This document shows, piece by piece, positions 38,343-48,475 of a DNA stretch of 55,000 bases. How positions within the stretch are numbered: the first letter of the stretch is position 1; each line of letters begins with the position of its first letter. The stretch is from Prorocentrum cordatum (taxonomy: Eukaryota > Sar > Dinophyceae > Prorocentrales > Prorocentraceae). The stretch is taken from assembly GCA_963575745.1 (NCBI GenBank), contig CAUYUJ010021148.1, positions 520,032-575,031 of the forward strand. The letters run 5' to 3'. The position numbers were made by a program, and so were the translations under genes. The notes under the pieces were generated by a model, which was not told where the DNA came from, did no database searches, and saw only the letters and a program-made list of their open reading frames with translations.

Positions 38343-38704
38343 GCGCCGAATTGTCGGCGTCAGCGAGAAGCGCTGGGGGGCGGCGCCGGGTCCACTTCGA
38401 AATCACAGCGACCCTCTGGGCACAGGTGGTCTAGCGCAACCTCCCGTGCCCATCCCAAACGCCTCTTCCTTTCGGGGAGGTGTACCATCCCCCCCCTCCC
38501 TGAGTTTATTTTGGCTTGTGCGTAGGGGGTGTGGCGAGCGGGTAGAGCGCCCGAAATGGCCGAAGATCGCACCGAGATGGCCCCCAAGATGGCTGAAGAT
38601 AGCTCAGGACTGCTGAAGTAGCTCCCATCATGCACCCCAAGAGCCCCAAGAGCGTGGCAGCATGGCCCCAAGTGCTTTCGGAGTACCTTTGGGGCCCGGC
38701 CACG

Positions 38705-40075
38705 GGGCCCAACTCCTGGGTGGGAGGTGCGCGGTGCGCCGCGGGCGGGGACGGTGTCCTGCGGGACCGGCTGCACGGCGGAGGGGGCGGTGCCGTGCCG
38801 AAACAAAGGGGGCGGGGCGGAGGGGGCGCGTTGGCTGGTGGGTGGGGGGATGCGAAGGGGGCGCGGGCCCCAGGGGGTTCGCGCTTGCTGGTAAGTGGGA
38901 GGATGTAAAGGGCCGATAGTAAGGGGCCGGGGCGGGGCGGAGCCCTGCCGAAATGAAGGGGTCGGGGCGGAGGGGGCGCGTTGGTTGGTGGGTGGGGGGA
39001 CGCGGAAAAGGCACGCGGGACGAGGGGAGGCAGTGCAGTACCGAAAAAAACGAGGTCGGGGTGGAGGAGGCGCGTTGGTTGGCGGGTGGGGGGATGCGGA
39101 GGGGCGCGCGGCATGGGAGGGGGGCGGTGCCGTCCCGAAATAAGTGGGTCGGGGCGGAGGGGGCGCGCTGGCTGATGGATGGGGTGATGGAGGGGCGCTC
39201 GGGATGGGGGGGCGGTGCCGTGCCAAAAGAAAGGGGTCGGGGCGGAGGGGCGCGCTGGCTGGTGGGTGGGGTGACGCGGAATTGGGCGTGCGGGATGTCG
39301 GGGGGCGGTGCCGCGCCGAAATAAAGGTGTCGGCGCGGAGCCGGGGCGGAGGGGGCGCATTGGCTGGTGGATGGTGGATGCGCAAAAGGGCGGGCCAGAG
39401 GGGGCGCGCTGGCTGGTGGGTGGGGGATGCGGAAGAGGCGCTCGGGATGGGAGGGGCGGTGCCGTGCCGAAATAAAGAGGTCGCGGCGGAGAGGGCGCTC
39501 TGGCTGGTGGGTGGGGGGATGCAGAGGGGGTGCGTGAGATGCGGGGTGGGAAGTGCCGTGCCGAAATGAAACGGGTCGGGGCGGAGGGGGCGCGCTGGCT
39601 GGTGCGTAGGATGCAGAGGGGGCGCTCGGGATGGGGGGGGCGGTGCCGTGCCAATATATAAAGGTCGAGGCGGAAAGGGCGGTGCCGTGCCGAAATACAT
39701 GGGTCGGAGCGGAAGGGGCGTGCTGATGTGGCGCTCGGGATGGAGAAGGCAGTGTCGTGCCGAAATAAAAAAAGTCCGGGGCGGAGGGGATGCGCGCTGG
39801 CTGGCGGGTGGGGGGACGCGGAGGGGACGAGCGGGTGGGTGGGGGGATGCGGCGGGAGCGCGCGGGATGGGAGGGGGTCGGTGCCGCGCCGAAATAACAG
39901 GCTCGGTCGGGGCGGAGGGGGCGCGTTGGCTGGTGGGTGGGGGGATGGAGGGGGCGCGCAGGATGGGAGGGGGCGGTGCCGTGCCGAAAGGTCGGGGCGC
40001 CGGAGGCGCGCTGGCTGGTGGGTGAGGGGATGGAGGGGGCGCGCGGGATTGGGGAGGGCGGTGCCGTGCTGAAAT
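38705..40075. repeat. ~90-bp GC-rich satellite (about 14 units)
   Basis: Each unit holds GGTGCCGTGCCGAAATAA, GGTCGGGGCGGAGGGGGCGC and TTGGCTGGTGGGTGGGGGGA. Unit starts recur near 38791, 38946, 39040, 39130, 39218, 39312, 39460, 39556, 39645, 39685, 39750, 39880, 39980 and 40060, with length variation. A 632-codon minus-strand Pro-rich ORF (38360-40258) spans it, but the frame drifts between units, so I do not call it a gene. Confidence 0.88.
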
Positions 40076-40252
40076 GAAGGGGTGGGCATGCTTAGATTGC
40101 GTGCGCGTCGGCCCCGCCAGGGCGGCGCGCAAGTTCAGAAATCTCGCAGTAGAAGCTCTGCGGCAGAGCGCTGTGTGGTCATGCCGCTCAGGAAACGAGG
40201 TGCGGCAAGATCCGCGCACTGCACGTTCGTGTCGGAGGCACGCCTCCAGCAC

Positions 40253-40290
40253 CAGCACATCGTACTATGATGCCCTCTCACGTCCTACCC
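40253..40290. repeat. Direct repeat flanking CCT tract (left)
   Basis: CCAGCACATCGTACTATGAT then GCCCTCTCACGTCCTACCC, repeated at 40543-40582 (ATG to ATG 291 bp, in frame). Confidence 0.85.
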
Positions 40291-40540
40291 TCTCCTCCCT
40301 CTCCTCCTCCTCTTTCTCCTCCTCCTCCTCCTCCTCCTCCTCCTCCTCCTCCTCCTCCTCCCCCTCCTCCTCTTCCTCTTCCTCTTCCTCTTCCTCTTCC
40401 TCTTCCTCTTCCTCCTTCCCTCCTCCTTCCCTCCTCCTCCTCCTCCTCCTCCTCCTCCTCCTCCTCCTCCTCCTCCCCCTCCTCCTCTTCCTCCTCCTCC
40501 TCATCCTCCTCCTCCTCCTCCTCCTCCTCCTCCTCCTCCA
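40291..40540. repeat. (CCT)n / (CTCTTC)n tract
   Basis: CCT triplets with a central CTCTTC hexamer block at 40370-40415. Confidence 0.95.
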
Positions 40541-40557
40541 GCCCAGCACATCGTACT

Positions 40558-40857
40558 ATGATGACCTCTCACGCCCCACCCGAGGGCGAGCAGAACCCAG
40601 CGTCGCGGGGCCTGGACCCGGACACGCCGCCCTGCGAGTGGGCGTTCGTCCCCATCACCGATTTGCTGCTGGTCGTCGGGGAGGCGCCGCCGCTACCCCG
40701 CGCGCGCCAGGGCAGGGCGCGCTTTTCTCCTGGAGGGTCGAGATGCAGGGCGGATTTCGCTTGGAAAACGATCGGGCGGGCCTGGGGTGTCCTGGAGAAT
40801 TCCGTGCCGGATTTCGAGGTGATGTTCGTGCGGATTTGTGTTTTTGCCCAGGAATGA
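40558..40857 (+). CDS. Candidate coding segment
   Basis: Open frame starting MMTSHAPPEGEQNPASRGLD then PDTPPCEWAFVPITDLLLVV. The first 45 codons look protein-like. The later part enters GC-rich sequence resembling the H2 hairpin and may not be coding. The frame is also open upstream through the CCT tract to the duplicated ATG at 40267. Not recognised. Confidence 0.28.
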   Translation: MMTSHAPPEGEQNPASRGLDPDTPPCEWAFVPITDLLLVVGEAPPLPRARQGRARFSPGGSRCRADFAWKTIGRAWGVLENSVPDFEVMFVRICVFAQE

Positions 40858-40954
40858 AGACCAAAGAGGACCCACGCGAAATTCGTGTCGTTGTTCGCTC
40901 GCCGCTTCGGGCAGAGGTCCGCGCAGAAATCCGCTGCAGCACGTCTGCAAGGCC

Positions 40955-41345
40955 GGTGCATAATGATACGGAAGGCAAAGGTGCGAAGATTGACAGCAGT
41001 TCTTGTCCAGTTGGAACAGGGTTCGCTGTCGGCGTCGCCTCGGACGTTGCCCATTTGGCACAGACGGTCGGCAGTCCAACAGCAGCCGCTGTCGGCGTTT
41101 GGTTGGATCCTTCGTCAGGCTAATTCTAGTTTTCAACTTCCCATCCAGGACGAGCCACTGTTTAACCACCACGCGTCAGGCAGCGAAGCGTTTTCTTTCC
41201 GTATGTGGAACAACGGAGATTTGGAATCGTAGGGACATCCTGTTCGCTTGGACTTCATTTGCGTGAAGTGGTCCAGACAACGTTTGATGTTGGGCATCGT
41301 ACCCATGCTTTCCGTGCCCATTTCGGGCGTCCAAGACGTCGACGT
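40955..41345. mobile_element. Foldback element F4, copy 1
   Basis: TTCTTGTCCAGTTGGAACAG, CAGTCCAACAGCAGCCGCTG plus TCGG and GATGTTGGGCATCGTACCCA plus TGCTTTCCGTGCCCATTTCG correspond in order to blocks at 41985-42190. The interior is longer by unrelated sequence. Confidence 0.5.
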
Positions 41346-41984
41346 CCACGGCAGTGGCGGCGGCCCCGCCACGGTGACGTCGCCAGCGCCCCTTTCGCAG
41401 GGTTCATTTCGATTCATCCGACTCGACGCGATGTCGATCGACTCCGATTCCGATGCGATTCGACTTGGGGCTCCGAGGTTGAATCTGCGGAAGGCCTCGC
41501 AGGTCGAGTTGCGAAGATGGTAGGATTCCGAAGGCCGTCTCTACGACTTGGAGGCCTGGAAATTGGCACCAGGACTGACACAGGGCTGCGCCTCCACCCG
41601 GGCAGAGGTGCTCCCAGATGCTGGTGCCAGCGGTAGCCCCTCGGCCGCCCGAGGAGCCCGAGCGGTGCCACCATCTTCTCCCCTCGGCAGAGGCAGCCGC
41701 CAAGATTCAAGGGAGGAAAACCGCCCAGACCCCGACAGCTGGCGTTGACTGAGCGGCCCCGGGAATGGACCAGACAGCCCTGCCCTCTTCGATCCCTCCT
41801 TCGGCTGCGTTTGCGACACGGCCTCGCCTGCCGGGGTGCTTACTACGGCGGTGGTTGCTCTGCCCTGCTGGTGTTGGCGCCAGCCCCGGAGCCTCCCAGA
41901 GATCGCCCACCCTCAGAGGCCCTCGAAGATCGCCGGAGAGGTCGCCGAAGAGGCCACGGGAGCTCGGCGGCCCTCGGCACGAAC
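41346..41984. other. Unassigned sequence
   Basis: GATTCGACT/CGATTCCGATGCG motifs at 41410-41470. No gene recognised. Confidence 0.4.
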
Positions 41985-42190
41985 AAAATGGGTAGGGAAA
42001 GAAGGGGTACAATGCCCAACAGCAGGTCCTGTTCATTTTGAACAAGACTCGCGGTCCACGCCGCCGCGGCCTGTGTCCATTCGAGACAGAAGGCCGCCTG
42101 CCCAACAGCGGCCGCTGTCGGTTTGGGACAGCATTTGTTGTTGGGCATTGTACCCATGTTTTCCGTACCCATTTCGGGCGTCCACAGGCG
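41985..42190. mobile_element. Foldback element F4, copy 2
   Basis: Left arm AATGGGTAGGGAAAGAAGGG plus GTACAATGCCCAACAGCAGG; right arm TTGTTGTTGGGCATTGTACC plus CATGTTTTCCGTACCCATTT. The arms are reverse complements with few mismatches. The centre contains GCCCAACAGCGGCCGCTGTCGG. No ORF. Confidence 0.72.
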
Positions 42191-42323
42191 GCGGCGGCGG
42201 CGATGGCGTGCACGGGAGGTGTGGCGGGTCGGGCCGTCGGGGGGGGTTGCCACCACACGGGGCCCAGGGGGGGGCGAGGGAGGCGGCGGTCGAGAATCGA
42301 GCGGCGCAGAGATCGCCACAGGG

Positions 42324-42483
42324 TTAAGTCGGGCATGTCCCCCTACAGGAGGAGTATGCAAGACCAGCCAAAAGATCGCAGGGGCAATATTTCGATGACG
42401 TTTTGACAATTTGTTGGGAGCATTTTTGGTGTATGTATTGCTGCTCGTCCAAGATCAGCCTCTAGGGAGACACGCCCGACCTA
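42324..42483. mobile_element. M1 inverted-repeat element, copy 10
   Basis: 160 bp, left TTAAGTCGGGCATGTCCCCC plus TACAGGAGG, right CTCTAGGGAGACACGCCCGA plus CCTA. Flanks GCCACAGGG and ACCTTAGGG match at six of nine positions. Confidence 0.8.
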
Positions 42484-42777
42484 ACCTTAGGGGGAAGCGA
42501 GTCCTGAGGGAGGCGGGTCCTGAGGTTTTTCCCCGGTTTCGGGCCCTCGGGGCCCTCAACGGGCCCCAGGAATGTCACAAGACGGCTCAGGATGAAGACC
42601 GCGTCATGGGGCCAGGCACCAGGGTGCAGGACACGTTTCCCTGAGAACCCGCTCCCCCCATGCCAAAGGCAGTCGAATTTCGAAGACGGTCGAAGGCCGT
42701 CGGACTTCGGAGACCTTCGCGGGTCGCCGAAGGTCGCCGAAGAGCTCCTTGGAGAGCGGCCGCGGCGGTGATGTCGG

Positions 42778-43640
42778 GAGGAGGAGGAGGAGGAGGAGGA
42801 GGAGGAGGAGGAGGAGGAGGAGGAGAGAGGAGGAGAGGAGAAGAGGAGAAGAGGAGAAGAGGAGAAGAGGAGAGGAGGAAGGGAGCAGGAAGGGAGGAGG
42901 AGGAGGAGGAGGAGGAGGAGGGGATGGGAGGGGATCGAGGAGGGGGAGGAGAGCAGCAGGAGGAGGAGGGGGGGGAGGGAGGAGAGGTGGAGGGGGAGGG
43001 AGCAGGGAGGAGGGAGGAGGGAGGTAGGAGCAGGGGGAGGGGAGGGAGGAGGGGAGAGGGAGAAGTGGAGCGGAGGGAGGGGAGGAGTGTAGGGAGGGAG
43101 CAGGGAGGTGGGAGGAGGGAGGGAGGAGGAGGATGGAGGAGGAGGAGAGGAGAGAAGAGATGAGGAGGAGGGGAAGGAGGGGCGAGGGGGAGGGGACGAG
43201 GGACGAGGGAGATGGCGGAGGGAGGACGAAGGAGGGAGGGAGGAGGGGCAAAGGGGGGGGAGCGGGAGGAGGAAAAGGAGGAGTAGGAGGAGGAGGAGGA
43301 GGAGGGAGGAGGGAGGGTGGGAGGAGGAGGAGGGAGGCTGGGAGGAGAGGAGGAGGAGGAGGGAGGAGGAGGTAGGAGGGGGAGGAGGAGGAAGGAGGGA
43401 GAGGAGGGAGGAGGGAGGATGGGGGCGGGAGGCGGGGGGGGGGGAAGGGGGGGGTGGCGGGGGAGGGATGGAGGGTGGAGGGAGGAGGGAGGAGGGAGGA
43501 GGGAAGGAGGGAGGGAGGGAGGGAGGGGAGGGGAGGGAGGGAGGAGGGAGGAGGGAGGAGAGGAGAGGAGGAGGAGGGCGGAGGAGGGAGGGAGGGTGAA
43601 GGAGGAGGAGGAGGAGGGAGGAGGAGGAGGAGGAAAGCGA
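42778..43640 (+). repeat. (GGA)n-rich region, about 860 bp
   Basis: Purine-only GGA, GGGA and GGAA units over almost the whole length on the plus strand, the longest homopurine region in the window. Confidence 0.96.
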
Positions 43641-43647
43641 GGCCTCG

Positions 43648-43675
43648 TCGTCGGTCGTCCGTAGTCGTCGGTCGT

Positions 43676-43743
<68 letters not shown>

Positions 43744-43782
43744 CCGTCGTCCCGTCGCCCGTCGTCGTCGTCGTCGTCGTCC
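43648..43782. repeat. (GTC)n array
   Basis: Perfect GTC triplets for about 70 bp, with CCGTCGTCGGTCGT edges. Confidence 0.95.
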
Positions 43783-43839
43783 CAGGCCTTTCAGAAGGAG
43801 GGGCCGCCTTCCCCCCCCCCAACCCCGCCTTCCCCCCCC

Positions 43840-43944
43840 ATCATTCGTTCCTCCCTGAGCTCCGGGAGGCGCAATGTGTTCTACAAGAAGCAGGTTCGCC
43901 AGGTCTCGGGCCCCGGGACCGTCTCGCAGATCGATCCAGCTTGA
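43840..43944 (+). CDS. Candidate terminal exon
   Basis: The frame reads IIRSSLSSGRRNVFYKKQVR then QVSGPGTVSQIDPA and stops at TGA 43942-43944. The KKQVRQVSGPGTVSQ stretch is protein-like, with G/C-ending codons. The acceptor could be in the CCCCCATCATTCGTTCCTCC run or at CCCTGAG. Family unknown. Confidence 0.33.
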   Translation: MIRSSLSSGRRNVFYKKQVRQVSGPGTVSQIDPA

Positions 43945-44569
43945 AAAATGCCGCAGACAGATGAGGTCCAGGGCGCCAGTCGTAGTTTGTCACGATGTTG
44001 CGTGTTTCTGTCACGTCAGATATGAGGGCTCAGAGGGGGAAAATATACCGATGCCGCTATTCCAGATTTGGCAATCAGGCGGACGTGGTCTGATTTCGGG
44101 GGTTACGATGTGGGTTGTCTTGCAGGGCTCAAAGGGGGTCTGGGTAAAAAGCCGCCTTCTCATGGCTGGTCTGGGGACATCTAAATTGCTGCTCTGGGAG
44201 GGTTGTGATCTCCCTCCTTGATCATATAAAATCTGGAGAACCCTTCGTCGTCGCCATGGCTAGATTCGCCTCGAGATCTTGGTCAGAACGCACCCAGGGA
44301 GAAGTCCAGGTAATCGATAGTGGTATCTTGTTGTTCGTCCACTACCTCCCTCTCTCTCGTCCTCTCTCTCCTCCCCTCATCCATGTGGTCCCTCTACTCC
44401 TCCTCGGCCTCTCGCGATAACTGCATTTGGAGTAGTACTTTTGAATCTGCCTCCCTCCCCCCTACCTTTCGTCGAAGAGGCCTTTGAGGTCTGGGTGCTG
44501 CCAACGGTGTCCCTGGCCCAAAGATCGAGGAAGAAAAAGGACGACGTTAACATCGGGGGCTGCCAAGGG
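43945..44569. other. Unassigned sequence
   Basis: Open frames but no motif recognised; CTCTCTCTCGTCCTCTCTCT run at 44350. Confidence 0.4.
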
Positions 44570-44770
44570 TGACCCTGGCCCAGGGTGCCCCCGGCTTTGC
44601 ACTCCATGCTGGAGCGCCTGGGGCCTTCCGGACCCCGTAAGGGGTGCTTTGGAGACCGTGGAGGCCTTTTTGCTCAGATCCTCCTCCTCCTCCTCCTCCT
44701 CCTCCTCCTCCTCCTCCTCCTCGGGCACCTTGGGCCAAGGGCGCTGCCAGCGACGCCCGAAGACACAGAC
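44570..44770. repeat. Dispersed repeat R5, copy 2, carrying a CCT tract
   Basis: Homologous to 34735-34905. A perfect (CCT)n run at 44688-44723 stands where the other copy has two CCT units, so expansion happened after the copies separated. Confidence 0.65.
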
Positions 44771-44877
44771 CTCTGCGGAGCTCCGCACGGATGTCTCGGG
44801 TCGGCGCCGGGGGGGCCCCTGGAGGCGGCGCCTCCGGCGCGCTGCCCCTGACGCGCTCGTCGCGCGCAAAGGTCGGG
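44771..44877. mobile_element. Hairpin element H2, fragment
   Basis: GCGGAGCTCCGCACGGATGT, CGGCGCCGGGGGGGCCCC, GGCGGCGCCTCCGGCGCGCT. Left half only. Confidence 0.5.
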
Positions 44878-45052
44878 GGTGGACAGAACCCCCAGCAGTG
44901 ACACGTCGATGAGTGAATTGTCCGTCGTCGGTTCTCGAGAAGGCGCCGCGGCCGCTATTTTCCAGGCTTGCGCCCGCCAGGTTTGGGCCTCAGGTCGTTT
45001 TCACTCAACCACGTTTTACTAAAAGAGGGTCTGTCCATCCCCGAGACGCGCT
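44878..45052. repeat. Dispersed repeat R3, copy 2
   Basis: Second copy of 4576-4737, in the same orientation. Confidence 0.7.
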
Positions 45053-46019
45053 CTTCGCGCGCAGAGGGGAGGGACCGCCGCGCCGGCCCAAGAAAGTCGT
45101 GCGCATGTCAACAAGGTGGTGCTTATGCAGTTGGCCGCTCCTCTGCTGCTCGAGCAGGGGATCGGCTATCGAATCGATGATGTGTGAGTCCGCGGGTCTG
45201 GGCAAAATGCGCAGAACGCTCAGAAGATCTGCCGAACATTCCATGCATGTGTCGAGGGTTCGATCAAATGTCAATTCTGGGGTGCAGAAATTATGTCGGC
45301 GATCTCCTACTCGAACTTCTGGATGTTGTCAAAGATGTCCCTGGACCGATTTGCACTATCGGTAAACCGCGATCGTTCAAGGCTGAACGATCCACGCGGT
45401 CTGAGGAAGCAGCGCCGAGGTCGCCACTACACGGACTTGTTGTACAGAAGTTCGGGCTGGTCTGGTGTGTCTTACGCCAGGCCGATGGTGCCCTTCTGAT
45501 TTCCAGACGGACAAACGGTGCGCTTTGGTGCCAGTCCAGCCCGGCTTGCTTCCGGCCCGATCGGGCCAGCCCAGCAGTGCTGGCACATGACCGTAGTTGT
45601 TCAGCAATTGGGCAGCGTGCGCTGCCCAGAGTCTCATGTGGCAAGCGGCTTGCGCATATACTTCTGTCAAAGGGTTCAGGAGGGGGCGCAGGCAGGCGGA
45701 TGCTTGCAAGCAAGAAGAGTCTCGAAGGGAGTGCTGGAGGTGTTGGGATGTTTGATAAGAGCTCAACCCACCAACCCCACAAATGGGGACTTGGCATTTG
45801 CGGAATACGGTGTTCTGCGAGGTATGATGAGTTTGGACCCGCTCTCTAATTCATGTGTTCGAAGATCATGACCATGCCCCTGGATCTGGCTGACATTTTC
45901 TCTTGGTAAAGTAAGTAAGTGGAGATCGAATTTGTACCTTTGAGCTCTGAAGCGAAGAGGCAGGACAAAGGAGGGGACATGTCTAGAGTGTGTTCAGAGT
46001 GCTCCCCAGCTCTTCGCAG
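45053..46019. other. Unassigned sequence
   Basis: Lower GC than average. A 221-codon open frame at 45184-45849 and an opposing one at 45291-45797 are both without recognisable motifs; I cannot tell which, if either, is real. Confidence 0.35.
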
Positions 46020-46187
46020 GGCGTGATCGGCGTCACTGCCGAGGGTTTGCTCGCGAACAACCCCTCTGGCCACAAGCGCGTGCCGCCCATCCAGTGCTTC
46101 AAAAAGCCGGGGCAGAAGAAGTCAGAGGCGGAGAAGGCTGCGTCATTGGGGGCAATCGTCGACCGCCGTCCGTTGCTTTCATCATGA
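46020..46187 (+). CDS. Candidate terminal exon, 55 codons
   Basis: Preceded by CTCCCCAGCTCTTCGCAG. The frame reads GVIGVTAEGLLANNPSGHKR then VPPIQCFKKPGQKKSEAEKA and ASLGAIVDRRPLLSS, ending at TGA 46185-46187. The composition is coding-like and a Lys-rich segment is present. Family not recognised; upstream exons not found. Confidence 0.4.
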   Translation, partial: GVIGVTAEGLLANNPSGHKRVPPIQCFKKPGQKKSEAEKAASLGAIVDRRPLLSS

Positions 46188-46987
46188 TTGTCCACCTGGA
46201 AAGGAGGTACCTCTTATCTTGCCGAACAGGGCTGGATGCGTTTGATATGCGCATGGCATTGACTTCGCTGGTTGAGTGGGATTTCCATTCTTGGTCAGTC
46301 GGCCACTTGCGCATGACAAACCAGACTTAGTGGAGCTGACTGTTTTCTCGGCTCCTATGCAAATTGCATCGAACGTCTCCCGCAGTGCAGTCGGGGTTCG
46401 ATGTTCCATGGACTTCTTCCCTGGGTCTAGCAGCGAATGTCGGGTTAGCTTGGAGGGAACATGCGCTTCGTTCCGCGTCCACCGTTTGCCTCTCCCTTGC
46501 CCAGACAGCCTTTCAGTATATCCCCCTGTCTCCATCCTTCACCTCCGCTTCCCTTCACATCCCGTCCCCATCTCATCCCATCTCCCGCGCATCACCTCCC
46601 CCCCCCTCGCCCCCCACACGCTCTCCTCGCCCCTCACCCATCCAGTCCTGCTTCCTCGCGTTCTGTTCCTTGCCAGCCTGTTATTCCCGCATCGTCTCCA
46701 TCATCGTCCGCATCATCATTCGTCGATTGTCGTCACCCCTCTCATCGTTATCAGGATCGTTAGCATCATCCGCGACATCATCATTATCATGATCTTCCTC
46801 CGCGGATTCACCGCACTTGCCGTTGTCCTCCTGACAGTGTGAACGCTTTGCGACTGGTACCGCCGACCTTGAAAGAAGAAAACCCCCATGATGAAGGTGA
46901 CAGCGGCAGTTGTTCGGGAAGATAAAGACCCGGCGCCACGAAGAGTTCTTCTGAAGCCCCGGGAGGTTCCCAAGAAGCGTATGACGA
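46188..46987. other. Unassigned sequence
   Basis: Cytosine-rich CATCCC/CTCCCC stretch at 46530-46640, then ATCATCATT-type triplets at 46690-46790. No gene recognised. Confidence 0.4.
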
Positions 46988-47162
46988 GGAGAACAGCCGC
47001 TGGGGGAGGAAGAGGGGGGGAATCAGGAGAGGGATGAGGAGGCGGAGGAAGAGGAGGATGAAGAGGAGGAGGAGTGGGAGGAGCAGGAGGAGAAGAAGGA
47101 GGAGGAGGACGAAAAGGACAACAAGGAGGAGGAGTAGAAGGAGGAGGAGGAGAAGGAGGAGG
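46988..47162 (+). repeat. (GGA)n tract with open Glu/Lys frame
   Basis: GGA/GAA triplets. After a TGA at 46985-46987 the frame reads EQPLGEEEGGNQERDEEAEE and continues acidic with KKEEEDEKDNKEEE to a TAG. It could be an acidic exon, but microsatellite frames of this kind arise by chance. Confidence 0.7.
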
Positions 47163-47790
47163 AGACCTCTTAGGAGACGTTTCGGGGCTCTGGGAGCCGC
47201 CTCAGGCTTCATGGTGGCCTCTTGCCGCCATCTGGGACCGCCTTGGAGGCATCTTGGGGCCATCTTAGGCCAGACGGGGTGCCATCTTGGATCGTCTCGG
47301 CGGCAACGCAGCGCCGTCCTGACCATCTGGGAGTCGAGCCTGGTCGTCTCTTGGTCAACTTTGTGGGGGCCCTCTAGGGACTCGGCTGGGGCGTCCGGGC
47401 GATGTCAGGCCCCTCTTGGATCGGGTGGCCCACGACCCAGCCCGCCACCGCACCTTGGTAACTGATACTGTTGGGGACCCTCTGGGAACCCTCTCGGAGC
47501 TCTCTCCGCACGAGAGACGGCCAGAACAGCCGAACGGCAGGGCTCGCAGGGGAAAGCAAGAGCCACTGATGGGCCAGAGGAGCGGCACCCACACAAACAC
47601 ACACACACACACGCACACAGCAGAAAAGGCAGCAGCGAACCTAGAGGTCCGATGGACCGATCGTTTCAATCCGCGGCCCCCAGATGGCTCGACCACTTCC
47701 CCACGGCTAGTTTTTCGTCCTGGGCCCATGTTTGATGGCCTTGGGGCCCGAACGTGGCCCCAGGATACCCAAATCAAGGGAAAAGGCCAT
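47163..47790. other. Unassigned sequence with CATCTTGG motifs
   Basis: GGCATCTTGGGGCCATCTTA and relatives at 47220-47300; a short (CA)n at 47590-47620. No gene recognised. Confidence 0.4.
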
Positions 47791-48110
47791 AATTAAAAAA
47801 TAAGCAAACAAATAAAACAAAAAAAAACAAAAAAAACACCACATGTAGACATGTACATACATATTTAAACATATAGCAGCATGAAACAAACCTAATGGTA
47901 TTACGGGTTATTAATTATACGAGTAATAGTGAGAACCATAACTGTAGTTATATAATAGTACGGGTACTGCTAATCACAATCGTAGTAATAATTGTTGGTG
48001 CGAATAATAACCAGAAGAAAACGCATCACTATACTTTTATCTGTCATGCTGATATTAAGAAAAATACGATTGCTCAACAGAATGAAAATAATAAGCGAAG
48101 TAAAAAGATG
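47791..48110. other. AT-rich island
   Basis: Strikingly AT-rich sequence (A-runs at 47812-47838, ATTAATTATACG, AATAATAACC) in a GC-rich setting. Short frames only. It could be the A-rich tail of an insertion or an organelle-derived insertion. I see no recognisable gene. Confidence 0.5.
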
Positions 48111-48115
48111 GAAAC

Positions 48116-48306
48116 TAATACGAAGAAGGAAAGAAGGAGGAGAAGAAGAACAAGAAGAAGCAGAAGAAGAAGAAGAGGACGAAGAGAGTGGTATCGGCCG
48201 GGGCGACGAGGCGCTCACGGCGGCCTTGACCGCGGCGGCGGTGGGCCAGGCGGGCGCGAGGCCAGCGGGGCCTCTGGCCAACGGCAGCGAGGCGCCCCCG
48301 CGGCCC
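48116..48306 (+). CDS. Candidate acidic exon
   Basis: Frame with EEEQEEAEEEEEDEESGIGR then GDEALTAALTAAAVGQAGAR and PAGPLANGSEAPPRPFG. The Ala-rich part after the acidic tract is coding-like with G/C-ending codons. It lies at the abrupt boundary of the AT-rich island. Not recognised; limits uncertain. Confidence 0.3.
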
Positions 48307-48324
48307 TTTGGGAGGACGAGGACG

Positions 48325-48475
48325 AGCAGGAGGAGGAGGAGGAGGGGGAGGAGGAGGAGGAGGCGGGCAACGCCTCCTGTGAGAGGATTCAGACGCACAG
48401 TTCGGTCGGAGGAGGAGGAGGGGGAGGGGAAGAGAGAGGAGGAGCAGAACGGAGAGGGGAACCCTACCTAGGATT
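48325..48475 (+). repeat. (GGA)n-rich stretch
   Basis: GGA triplets at 48328-48365 and 48410-48450. Confidence 0.8.

Noticed and set aside
38360-40258. 632-codon minus-strand Pro/Ala/His-rich ORF
   Set aside because: It overlies the ~90-bp satellite. Another long minus-strand frame is also open and peptide phrases move between frames, so it is a by-product of stop-poor GC repeats.
45184-45849. 221-codon ORF with an opposing 168-codon ORF
   Set aside because: No motif, no splice or start support, and no way to choose between strands.
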